Made by a program: the position numbers and the translations under genes
NCBI GenBank assembly: GCA_022710245.1
Contig: JAKLHH010000363.1
Coordinates: 1-7,292, forward strand
Origin: Myxococcota bacterium
Lineage (GTDB): Bacteria > Myxococcota > Polyangia > GCA-2747355 > JAKLHH01
Reading direction: 5' to 3'
DNA length: 7,292 nt
The notes under the pieces: generated by a model
The model's input: the letters and a program-made list of their open reading frames with translations, nothing else
Database searches by the model: none
What the model was told of the DNA's origin: nothing
Shown: positions 1-6,881 of the stretch, piece after piece
How positions within the stretch are numbered: position 1 is the first letter of the stretch
Layout: the number at the start of each line of letters is the position of its first letter

Positions 1-221
1 GTTCGTCGCCGGGCGACGCCCGGGCTGAGCGGGCGTGTGCCGTTCGTCGCCGGGGCACGGCGGCACGGGGTGAGCGCTCACGCCAGCACGGGCCGTTCGT
101 CGCCGGGCGACGCCCGGGCTGAGCGGGCGTGTGCCGTTCGTCGCCGGGGCACGGCGGCACGGGGTGAGCGCTCACGCCAGCACGGGCCGTTCGTCGCCGG
201 GCGACGCCCGGGCTGAGCGGG
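1..221. repeat. 94-bp tandem repeat, 2 full copies plus 33-bp partial third
   Basis: Copies at 1-94 and 95-188 are identical base for base, and a third copy (189-221) matches for 33 bases before breaking off. Each unit is itself composite: a 41-bp half and a 53-bp half both begin with GTTCGTCGCCGGG, so that 13-mer recurs at 1, 42, 95, 136 and 189. Each unit holds two near-palindromes: CCGGGCG-A-CGCCCGG (9-23 in copy 1) and the perfect 12-bp GTGAGCGCTCAC (70-81 and 164-175). The period is not a multiple of three, so the repeat does not preserve a reading frame. The array starts at the window edge and may extend leftwards. Identity between copies suggests recent duplication or homogenisation. 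Its function is unknown. Confidence 0.95.
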
Positions 222-430
222 TCAACGCTCGGCGACCAGGTCGGCGGACCAAACGGGTCAACGTTCGGCGACCAGGTCGGCGGACCAAACGCTCGGCGAC
301 CAGGTCGGCGGACCAAACGGGTCAACGTTCGGCGACCAGGTCGGCGGGGCAACGGGGCAACATTCGGCGACCAGGTCGGCGGGCCAACGGGTCGACGCTC
401 GGCGACCAGCCCGACCCGACCAGCCCGGCC
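219..430. repeat. ~36-bp tandem repeat, six head-to-tail units, last degenerate
   Basis: Units lie at 219-254 (36 bp), 255-290 (36 bp), 291-318 (28 bp, lacking the first 8 bases), 319-353 (35 bp), 354-388 (35 bp) and about 389-430 (degenerate, CCCGACC-rich). The conserved core TTCGGCGACCAGGTCGGCGG (CTCGG in some units) contains the inverted repeat CGACC-A-GGTCG, at 233-243, 269-279, 297-307, 333-343 and 368-378. It is lost in the sixth unit. There are no spacers between units, so this is not CRISPR-like. Length changes of 8 and 1 bp break any reading frame, which argues against the array encoding protein. It abuts the 94-bp array with GGG shared at the junction. Confidence 0.93.
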
Positions 431-434
431 GACG

Positions 435-464
435 TTGCCTGGCCGCTCGGCAGTGGGGTACATT
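435..464 (+). promoter_or_regulatory. Putative sigma70-like promoter for the 1502-aa gene
   Basis: TTGCCT (435-440) and TACATT (459-464) are separated by 18 bp. Each matches 4 of 6 consensus positions. It is the only AT-relieved spot in the upstream region and lies immediately after the last repeat unit. A start site about 7 bases after the -10 box would fall near 470-473, on or beside the ATG at 473, which would give a leaderless or nearly leaderless mRNA. This is a pattern match only; high-GC genomes yield such matches by chance. Confidence 0.4.
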
Positions 465-472
465 GCTGCGTC

Positions 473-3400
473 ATGCCCGACGGACTTCGTGTCAACCTGG
501 AGTCGATCGCCTCGCACCGGGAGGGCCCCCCACGGGTCGAGGTGGAGCTCTCGCGCAGCCAGTACCCAGCTGACGCCCGCGACGTCTTCCAGCCCACCCG
601 GCTCCCCGACCTCGCCTCGCTCAGCCTCGGCGGGCCGCTCCACGATTGCCTCCGCCGCGCCAGCGCGCGCCTGACCGTGCGCCTGCGTCCGGGCTACTAC
701 AACTTCCCGCTCGGCGATGGCTCCGCCTGTCAAGCCGAGATCCAGGCTGGCGCCCAGGCCTTCCTGCGCCTCGAGGTGGGGCCGCCGCCCACCGGCGGTC
801 CGCCGGCCGTGCTCGCGGTCGACCTGCACCTGCAGCCGCCGCTCCTCATCCACAACCTGCTGGAGACCCTCTCCGGCCTGCACGACCTCGTCGACGATCG
901 CCTCCTCGCCCTGCTGCGACCGCTTCGCCCGCGCGTCCCCGACTGGCTGCGCCAGCTCGGCCTCGCCGCGGTCGGCTCCGCCGACAGCGCCGCCGCGATC
1001 CTCCTCGAGCAGGCCTCGGCCCGCCCGCGCTGGGGCGAGGAGCCCGTGCTGCGCTTCGCCTTCAGCGGCCGCGTGCGCTGGATGGGGCAGCTCGAGACGC
1101 GCTTCGAGCGCGTCACCCTGCCCTCCACCATCCTGCCGACGCCGTTCGCCTCGCTGGAGCGACTGCTCTCCGCGCAGCCGCTCGCCACCGCCGAGCTCCT
1201 CGCCTCGCGCGCCGACCCGCTGCAGATGCTGGAGACGCTCTGCGACACCCTCGACGTGGTCGACTGCGAGCTCGACGCGGAGCTCTCCGCGCCGGCGCTC
1301 CAGGTGAGCGGGTCCACCATCGACGGCGCGCGCCTCGAGGCCACGGTGCAGCCGCTCGGCGAGGTGCGGCTGCGGGGCGGGGTGCAGGCGCGCTTCAGCG
1401 GCCCGCACGTGAAGCTGGAGACCGAGGACCTGCGCGTCAGCGCCAGGGAGACCGACCCCGGGCTGCGGCTGCGCCTCGGCGCCTCGCTCGCCGCCGACCT
1501 CTCGCGGGGCGAGCGGCCCGTCCGCGAGCGCTTGCACGGCAGCGTGGAGCTGAGCCTCGCCGAGGGGAGCAAGTGGCCCGGCCTCGGCGTCCTCCTCCGC
1601 GCCAGCGACCGCGTGGTCGTCGGCGAAGCGCAGCTGCCCCTCGAGCTGCGCGACGTCGAGCTCTCGGGCGGCGCCGCCTTCGAGCTGCAGCGCGGGCGCC
1701 TCGAGCTGAGCCCGGCGAGCACGCTGACGCTCCGCGCGCAGGCCGGGAGCGCGGAGCCGCTCCGCGTCCACCAGGCGAAGAGCGACGCGACCGGCACGCT
1801 GGCCGCCGCGGTCGAGGCGAGCCTGCAGCCACGCCCCGAGGGGGGCTGGCAGGTCGCGCTCCGGGCCGACGCGGCGCTGCGCAGCACCGTCTTCACCCGG
1901 ATCGCCGCGCTCCCCGAGCTGGACATCGACGAGGGCGTGCTGACGAGCCACCTCGAGGCGCGCGCGCTCCTCGAGCTCTGCGCGCTGCTCCGCTTCGAGC
2001 GCGGCGGGCTGGAGGTGGACCTGGCCGGCAGCCGCGCGGCGCTCGACGTCGCGCGCCTCGAGCTCGAGCTGGGTTCGCGGCGACTGACCCTGCCGCCGGG
2101 CACGCAGCTCTCGGCGGGGGTCGTGGAGGGGCTGCTCGCGCGCGCCGGGCTGCAGGGGCTGGCGCTCGACGTCCGCTGGGACCTGCAGGGGCAGCCCTGC
2201 CTCCTGCACCACGCGGGGCAGGCGGTCTCGCTCCTCACCGACGAGCTCCGCCAGGTCCAGATGGTGCTGCTCCTCGACCGTGCCGGGAAGCTGAGCTTCG
2301 CCGGCGACCGCGAGGGGCTCTACGGGGTCCGCTACTTCAACACGCTGCTCAACCCGGCGGGCAACCCCGAGCAGCTCGTCGACCTGCTCCTCTCCGAGGA
2401 CGCGATCGGCCACGTCCTCGGCGCCGCGGCCGTCTTCGCGCCGGGCGCCGCCGAGCTGATCAGCGACCTGCGCGCGCTCTGGCTCGCCGCCCGTCGCATC
2501 GTCAAGGGCGAGGGGCTGAAGCAGCCGAAGGACCTCATCCCGCGCCGCAAGATCGCGCGTATGCTCTCGCTGCTCCTCGCCGGTGACGCTCGCCTGCAGC
2601 CGCGGCTGGAGCCGATCATCCGCAAGGTCACCGAGGGCGAGGGGCTCGACCTCGCCGCGGCCCGCGAGCTGATCCTGCAGGAGCTCGGCGAGTTCGAGCT
2701 CGACTACGAGGTGACCGCGGTCCTCAACTGGCTCGACCTGGTCCTCAGCCCCACCGAGCCGCTCGAGCCGGTGCCCGCCGAGGAGGAGCCCGCGCTCGCC
2801 GAGGACCCGGCCTACGCCGAGGCGCGCGCCGGGCTCCCCTCCGCGGCGGAGATCTACGCGGTCGTGATGAGCGGCCAGCTCGACGAGGGCTGGGCGCGCC
2901 GGCTGGCCGAGCTGGCGCCGCAGCTCACCCGCAAGCAGCTCGGCTTCATCCTCGAGCGGGCGTCCTCGGGCTGGGACCGCCGCGTCCTCGCGCGCCTGCG
3001 CTACGCCCACGAGATCAAGCTACGCGTCGAGTCCATCGCCGAGAGCTACGGCGGCGTCGAGTACCTGCTGCAGCCGGCGACGATCGCCTCCTTCCTCGGC
3101 GAGGCGGTGGGGCCGCTCCCCGGCATCAACCACCCCGAGCCGGCGGACCCGGCCGCCTGGCCGCCGCCCTGCGCGCTCGGCTCCGCCGACGTGGCGGTGC
3201 TGCTGCAGGCCGGGCTCGCGACGGGGATGCAGGGGAGGCGCACGCAGCTCAACAACCGCCTGCTGCTGGAGCTGATGCGGCGGCAGCCGCCGGCCTTCAC
3301 CCGCGAGGTGCTGATCGAGCTCGGCCACCAGAGCCCGCGCGCGCTCTCCGGGATCCTCTACGCCTTCCTCGACCAGGACCAGGACCAGCTCGCCGAGCCG

Positions 3401-4981
3401 CTCGACCTGGTGGACCTCCTCGCCGGGAAGCTCGACGTCCCGGTGCCGCGGCAGCGCGACTTCCTGGCCGGCGGCAACAAGGCGCGGCAGAGCTACTACG
3501 AGGCGCTCACCCGCCTCGCCGATCAGATCATCGAGGAGGCGAACCCCTACCTCGCGCGCAAGGCGCACCTGCAGGTGATGCGGCACCCTAGCCCGCTCCC
3601 CGAGGTCATGCTGCCCCCGTCGCTGGAGGCGCTCGAGGAGCGCGCGCGGGGGGCGCTGGCGCGCGCGGACGAGGCAGGCGGCGAGTGCTCCTTCGGCAGC
3701 GGGCGCGGCGGGCGCGGCGGTCCCCGGCAGAAGGCCCGGCGCGCCTACGAGTCGGCCTTCCGCGCCTGCGCGCACCTGCTCGAGGCGGAGCCCCGCGCCT
3801 TCCAGCTCCCCTGGCTCAGGCGCTTCTGGCTGCGCAACGAGGAGGCGCTCCGCGTGCTCAGCTGCGTGCGCGGCTGGCAGGAGGACCGGGACCGCGATCG
3901 TCACTGGCTCGCGGTCGTCTCTGGCCAGGACCGCTTCGAGGACGAGCAGGAGCTGCTGCAGACCCTGGTCCGCACCCTCTACTGGGAGCGCGAGCACCAG
4001 GACGCGCTCCTCGCCGATCCGCTCGTGCGCCTCCTCATCGATCCGCCCGAGGGGCGCTACGACTTCTCCATCGTCAGCTGCATGGGGGTCATCACCGACG
4101 GCAAGGACGGCAAGGAGCTGTGCGACGCCTACCAGCGCCTGGAGGAGCGGCGCGGGGTGCAGATCCTCCGCGCGCACACGGCGATCATGCGCTCGCTCGA
4201 GTACAACGCCGAGCGCATCGTGGAGGCGATCGAGGCCTGCCAGACCCCCTGGGGCATCATCGGCTACAGCCAGGGCTGCGCCAACGCGCTGATGGCCGAG
4301 AGCATGCTGCGAGGCGGCACGCCCGAGGAGCAGCGGCACCTCGAGCGGCTGGTCTGCCGCAACTTCCTCTTCTCGGCGGCCAACGGCTCGGCGCACGGCA
4401 CCGCCGGCATGCTCAAGTTCATGCGCGCGCTGGTGCTCGGCGAGCGCTACCTGAAGCACTACCAGGCGATGTACAGCTGGGAGGCGATCAAGTCGGTGCT
4501 GCGCATGGTCCGCGCGGTGCTCGACTCGCGCGTCTTCGTCGCCGTCCTCGGCGGCGCCCACTCGCTCAGCTTCGAGCGCGCCCGCCTGCTCCACCGCGAC
4601 GGGCAGTTCCTCGACGGCGTCCCCACCTCGCTCACCCGCGGGGTGGTCACCGAGGACCGGCTCCCGGAGACGCTGGAGTACCTCTACTATGTGCTGCGCG
4701 AGCAGACCCGCTCGGCGGAGCAGGACACGCAGGTGCTGATCGGGGACGCGGTCGGCTCCTCGACCCGCGTGCGCAACGCGGCGGCCGAGGTGCTCTCGCG
4801 CTGCGACCTCGCCACGTACCCGCAGGCGACGCACCACTGGGCGCCGCTGACCAAGGAGATCGAGTTCGTCACCACCGAGCGGGACCTCGAGCTCGCGATC
4901 TACGAGAGCCCGAAGGACCGCCTGGTCTGGCCCTGGGTCGAGGTGAACGCCCGCTTTGGACGCATCGCCCACCGGGGCTGA
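473..4981 (+). CDS. Giant unassigned protein with C-terminal alpha/beta-hydrolase domain (1502 aa)
   Basis: I do not recognise the whole protein. Residues about 190-615 are rich in alternating hydrophobic/charged strands with recurrent 'LEATVQPLGEVRLRGG'-like segments, reminiscent of beta-groove (AsmA/TamB-like) proteins; that likeness is only an inference. Residues about 620-1190 are mostly helical, with an acidic linker near 765-785, a GACCAG-encoded DQDQDQ (967-972) and a Gly/Arg-rich linker near 1077-1087. From about 1195 an alpha/beta hydrolase follows. A strand (FSIVSCMGV) leads to the nucleophile elbow GYSQG with Ser1266. Asp1425 (VLIGDAVGSS) and His1454 or His1455 (ATHHWAPL) are at suitable spacing to complete a triad. 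This suggests an esterase, lipase or acyl-transfer activity; the substrate is unknown. No signal peptide or membrane segment is evident, so it is probably cytoplasmic. The start at 473 is preferred because upstream in-frame sequence is frame-breaking repeats. There is no good Shine-Dalgarno at 473. A GTG at 542 is a less likely alternative. Confidence 0.8.
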   Translation: MPDGLRVNLESIASHREGPPRVEVELSRSQYPADARDVFQPTRLPDLASLSLGGPLHDCLRRASARLTVRLRPGYYNFPLGDGSACQAEIQAGAQAFLRLEVGPPPTGGPPAVLAVDLHLQPPLLIHNLLETLSGLHDLVDDRLLALLRPLRPRVPDWLRQLGLAAVGSADSAAAILLEQASARPRWGEEPVLRFAFSGRVRWMGQLETRFERVTLPSTILPTPFASLERLLSAQPLATAELLASRADPLQMLETLCDTLDVVDCELDAELSAPALQVSGSTIDGARLEATVQPLGEVRLRGGVQARFSGPHVKLETEDLRVSARETDPGLRLRLGASLAADLSRGERPVRERLHGSVELSLAEGSKWPGLGVLLRASDRVVVGEAQLPLELRDVELSGGAAFELQRGRLELSPASTLTLRAQAGSAEPLRVHQAKSDATGTLAAAVEASLQPRPEGGWQVALRADAALRSTVFTRIAALPELDIDEGVLTSHLEARALLELCALLRFERGGLEVDLAGSRAALDVARLELELGSRRLTLPPGTQLSAGVVEGLLARAGLQGLALDVRWDLQGQPCLLHHAGQAVSLLTDELRQVQMVLLLDRAGKLSFAGDREGLYGVRYFNTLLNPAGNPEQLVDLLLSEDAIGHVLGAAAVFAPGAAELISDLRALWLAARRIVKGEGLKQPKDLIPRRKIARMLSLLLAGDARLQPRLEPIIRKVTEGEGLDLAAARELILQELGEFELDYEVTAVLNWLDLVLSPTEPLEPVPAEEEPALAEDPAYAEARAGLPSAAEIYAVVMSGQLDEGWARRLAELAPQLTRKQLGFILERASSGWDRRVLARLRYAHEIKLRVESIAESYGGVEYLLQPATIASFLGEAVGPLPGINHPEPADPAAWPPPCALGSADVAVLLQAGLATGMQGRRTQLNNRLLLELMRRQPPAFTREVLIELGHQSPRALSGILYAFLDQDQDQLAEPLDLVDLLAGKLDVPVPRQRDFLAGGNKARQSYYEALTRLADQIIEEANPYLARKAHLQVMRHPSPLPEVMLPPSLEALEERARGALARADEAGGECSFGSGRGGRGGPRQKARRAYESAFRACAHLLEAEPRAFQLPWLRRFWLRNEEALRVLSCVRGWQEDRDRDRHWLAVVSGQDRFEDEQELLQTLVRTLYWEREHQDALLADPLVRLLIDPPEGRYDFSIVSCMGVITDGKDGKELCDAYQRLEERRGVQILRAHTAIMRSLEYNAERIVEAIEACQTPWGIIGYSQGCANALMAESMLRGGTPEEQRHLERLVCRNFLFSAANGSAHGTAGMLKFMRALVLGERYLKHYQAMYSWEAIKSVLRMVRAVLDSRVFVAVLGGAHSLSFERARLLHRDGQFLDGVPTSLTRGVVTEDRLPETLEYLYYVLREQTRSAEQDTQVLIGDAVGSSTRVRNAAAEVLSRCDLATYPQATHHWAPLTKEIEFVTTERDLELAIYESPKDRLVWPWVEVNARFGRIAHRG
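3371..3388 (+). repeat. GACCAG x3 in-frame microrepeat
   Basis: Three perfect copies of the hexamer GACCAG encode DQDQDQ within the helical middle of the 1502-aa protein. The unit length keeps the frame. It is probably a loop between helices and of little functional weight. Confidence 0.85.
3701..3720 (+). repeat. GGGCGCGGC 9-bp microrepeat coding a GR-rich linker
   Basis: Two tandem copies of a 9-bp unit plus two bases encode a GRGGRGG-type stretch. It lies between the helical middle and the last helical segment before the hydrolase domain. It looks like a flexible basic inter-domain linker, supporting a multi-domain reading of the protein. Confidence 0.8.
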
Positions 4982-4982
4982 C

Positions 4983-5004
4983 GGTCGCCCTGGAGGGTGC
5001 GACC
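4983..5004 (+). other. Small hairpin just after the 1502-aa gene stop
   Basis: GGTCGC (4983-4988) pairs perfectly with GCGACC (4999-5004), and the stem can lengthen by two pairs (CC/GG) around a one-base bulge. It starts two bases after the stop codon. No T-run follows, so it is not a classical intrinsic terminator. It could slow exonucleases or partly attenuate read-through into the next gene, but neither is shown by the sequence. Confidence 0.45.
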
Positions 5005-5014
5005 AACACGTTGG
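5003..5014. promoter_or_regulatory. Short palindrome CCAAC-AC-GTTGG in the intergenic gap
   Basis: This is a perfect 5-bp inverted repeat with a 2-bp centre, overlapping the right arm of the preceding hairpin. GCGACCAAC occurs here (4999-5007) and again at 5055-5063, just ahead of the ribosome binding site of the aminopeptidase gene. It could be an operator half-site pair, but 10 paired bases is weak evidence. Confidence 0.25.
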
Positions 5015-5067
5015 AGCGGCGCCGCCCAGGTCGGGCAGCGAGGGCGTTGCTGCCGCGACCAACAGCT

Positions 5068-5073
5068 AGGAGG
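5068..5073 (+). promoter_or_regulatory. Strong Shine-Dalgarno of the aminopeptidase gene
   Basis: AGGAGG lies 5 bases before the GTG at 5079. This perfect Shine-Dalgarno decides the start in favour of GTG over the in-frame ATG at 5121. The contrast with the absent Shine-Dalgarno of the gene starting at 473 is notable. Confidence 0.9.
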
Positions 5074-5078
5074 AGAGC

Positions 5079-6872
5079 GTGACCGCCGTACGGCAGAGAC
5101 TGGCGAAGCTGCGCGAGCTGATGGCGAAGGCCGGCGTCGCGGCCTACCTGGTGCCGAGCACCGACCCCCACGGCAGCGAGTACGTGCCCGCTTGCTGGCA
5201 GCGCCGGCAGTGGCTGAGCGGGTTCACCGGCTCGGCCGGCGACGTGGTCGTGACCCGGGAGGGCGCCGGGCTCTGGACCGACGGCCGCTACTTCCTGCAG
5301 GCGACCGAGCAGCTCCGCGGGAGCGGCATCAAGCTCTTCAAGCAGGGCGTGCGCGGCGTCCCCAGCATCGCCGCCTGGCTCGCCACGCAGCTCGGCAAGG
5401 GCGAGGCGCTCGGCGTCGATCCGCAGCTCCTCTCCCGCGGCGCGGAGGGCGAGCTCCGCGGCGCGCTGGAGGGCGTCGGGGCCCGGCTCAAGCTGGTCGA
5501 GGGGAACCTCGTCGACCGGATCTGGGAGGACCGGCCGCCGGCCGGGACCGCGCCCGTCCTCGCGCTGCCGCTCGAGTTCACCGGCGAGGCGGTCGCCTCC
5601 AAGCTGAAGCGGCTCCGCCGCGCGCTTGCGGAGCGCGGCGCCGACGCGCACGTCCTCACCTCGCTCGACGCCATCGCCTGGCTCTTCAACCTGCGGGGCG
5701 CCGACGTGGAGTACAACCCGGTCGTCATCGCGCACGCGGTGGTCAGCGCCGAGCAGGCGGTCCTCTTCCTCGACCCGGCCAAGCTCGACGGGCGGACGCG
5801 GCGGGCGCTCGGGCGGGTGGAGCTGCAGCCCTACGAGGCGGCGGGCGCCTTCCTCGAGAGGCTGGGCAAGGCGAAGCGACGCGTCTGGGTGGACGGGCGC
5901 AGCGCCAACGCCTGGGTGCTCGCCAAGCTGAAGGGCGCGACGCTGATCAGCGAGCCGAGCCCCACCCTGCTGATGAAGGCGCGCAAGAACGACACCGAGA
6001 TCGCCGGCATCCGCGCCGCCCACCAGCGGGACGGCCGCGCCATGGTGCGCTTCCTCGCCTGGCTCGAGCGCGCGGTGCCGGCCGGCGGGGTCAGCGAGCT
6101 CTCCGCGGCGGAGAAGCTCGGCGAGCTGCGGGCGGGCGGGGAGCACTTCCGCGGCCTCAGCTTCGAGACCATCTCCGCGGTGGGCGCCCACGGCGCCATC
6201 ATCCACTACGGGCCGACCCCGGAGTCGAACGCGCCGCTCCCGCCCGAGGGGCTCTTCCTGATCGACTCGGGCGCCCAGTACCTCGACGGGACCACCGACA
6301 TCACTCGCACGGTGCTCCTCGGCGGAGACGCCACGCCGGAGCAGCGCGATCGTTTCACGCGCGTCCTCAAGGGACACATCGCCATCGCGCGCTGCCGCTG
6401 TCCGGTCGGCACCGCGGGGCGCCAGCTCGACGCGCTGGCGCGCCTCGCCCTCTGGGAGGCGGGCCTCGACTACCAGCACGGCACCGGCCACGGGGTCGGC
6501 GCCTACCTGAACGTCCACGAGGGCCCGCAGGCGATCAGCCACACGCGCTGCGTGGGCGTCCCGCTCGAGGAGGGCAACATCCAGTCCGACGAGCCCGGCT
6601 ACTACAAGGAGGGCGAGTACGGGATCCGGATCGAGAACCTCATCCTCACCGTGCGGGACGAGGTCCTCAGCCGCGAGGCCGCGCCCTTCCTGCGCTTCGA
6701 GGTGCTCACGCTCTGCCCCATCGATCGTCGCCTGATCGAGCCGCGGCTCCTCGGCGGCGACGAGCTCAGCTGGCTGGACGAGTATCACCACCGCTGCCGC
6801 GAGGAGCTCGCCGGCGGGCTGACGCCCGAGGAGACGGGCTGGCTCCAGCGCGCCACCGCGCCCCTCGCCTGA
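5079..6872 (+). CDS. Xaa-Pro aminopeptidase (aminopeptidase P, M24B family, long APP1-like form)
   Basis: This 597-aa enzyme should remove an N-terminal residue preceding proline (EC 3.4.11.9) in the cytoplasm, using a dinuclear metal centre, usually Mn. It has three domains: two creatinase-like N-terminal domains (about 1-150 with WTDGRYFLQA, and about 170-315 with IAWLFNLRG), then a pita-bread catalytic domain, then the M24 C-terminal tail (about 535-597, CPIDRRLIEP and WLDEYHHRCR). Metal ligands are Asp396 (LIDSG), Asp407 (GTTDITRT), His471 (GTGHGVG), Glu505 (DEPGYY) and Glu519 (GIRIEN). Catalytic His376 (IIHYGP) and His480 (NVHEGP) are also present, and spacings closely follow human XPNPEP1. 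Length and C-terminal domain separate it from the shorter E. coli PepP (about 440 aa), so no symbol is given. It starts at GTG with a strong Shine-Dalgarno. It lacks a signal peptide. Its likely role is proline-peptide turnover. It is intact, with no sign of decay. Confidence 0.97.
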   Translation: MTAVRQRLAKLRELMAKAGVAAYLVPSTDPHGSEYVPACWQRRQWLSGFTGSAGDVVVTREGAGLWTDGRYFLQATEQLRGSGIKLFKQGVRGVPSIAAWLATQLGKGEALGVDPQLLSRGAEGELRGALEGVGARLKLVEGNLVDRIWEDRPPAGTAPVLALPLEFTGEAVASKLKRLRRALAERGADAHVLTSLDAIAWLFNLRGADVEYNPVVIAHAVVSAEQAVLFLDPAKLDGRTRRALGRVELQPYEAAGAFLERLGKAKRRVWVDGRSANAWVLAKLKGATLISEPSPTLLMKARKNDTEIAGIRAAHQRDGRAMVRFLAWLERAVPAGGVSELSAAEKLGELRAGGEHFRGLSFETISAVGAHGAIIHYGPTPESNAPLPPEGLFLIDSGAQYLDGTTDITRTVLLGGDATPEQRDRFTRVLKGHIAIARCRCPVGTAGRQLDALARLALWEAGLDYQHGTGHGVGAYLNVHEGPQAISHTRCVGVPLEEGNIQSDEPGYYKEGEYGIRIENLILTVRDEVLSREAAPFLRFEVLTLCPIDRRLIEPRLLGGDELSWLDEYHHRCREELAGGLTPEETGWLQRATAPLA

Positions 6873-6876
6873 GGGG
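6871..6876 (+). promoter_or_regulatory. Ribosome binding site overlapping the aminopeptidase stop
   Basis: GAGGGG begins inside the TGA stop (6870-6872) and ends 5 bases before the GTG at 6882. This is a normal spacing and implies translational coupling of the two genes. Confidence 0.6.
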
Positions 6877-6881
6877 CGCGC

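Larger units (their letters stand above)
1..434. other. Gene-free repeat-filled region
   Basis: No credible coding sequence is seen here on either strand. An open frame continuous with the downstream gene runs back to an ATG-less GTG at 131, but it would encode an Arg-rich low-complexity stretch made purely of the tandem repeats. The region is best read as intergenic DNA upstream of the gene starting at 473. Whatever lies further upstream is outside the window. Confidence 0.8.

Noticed and set aside
219..430. CRISPR array
   Set aside because: The 36-bp units abut one another with no unique spacers, and no cas gene is present.
131..472. A 114-residue Arg-rich N-terminal extension of the giant protein, read in frame through the repeats
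   Set aside because: It is encoded wholly by tandem repeats whose 94-, 28- and 35-bp periods break frame, is low-complexity, and ends with a promoter-like sequence just before the ATG at 473.
646..2586. 646-residue plus-strand frame, Arg/Ala/Pro-rich
   Set aside because: It is an out-of-frame shadow of the 1502-aa gene, with a composition typical of frame-shifted GC-rich codons.
4983..5004. Intrinsic terminator after the giant gene
   Set aside because: The stem is short and no T-run follows, so I list it only as a hairpin.
3020..5062. 680-residue open frame on the minus strand
   Set aside because: It is antisense to the hydrolase gene, rich in Arg/Ala/Val/Leu with no recognisable domain. 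Long antisense frames are expected at this GC content.
4869..6791. 640-residue open frame on the minus strand
   Set aside because: It mirrors the well-supported aminopeptidase gene and shows only biased composition with no motif.
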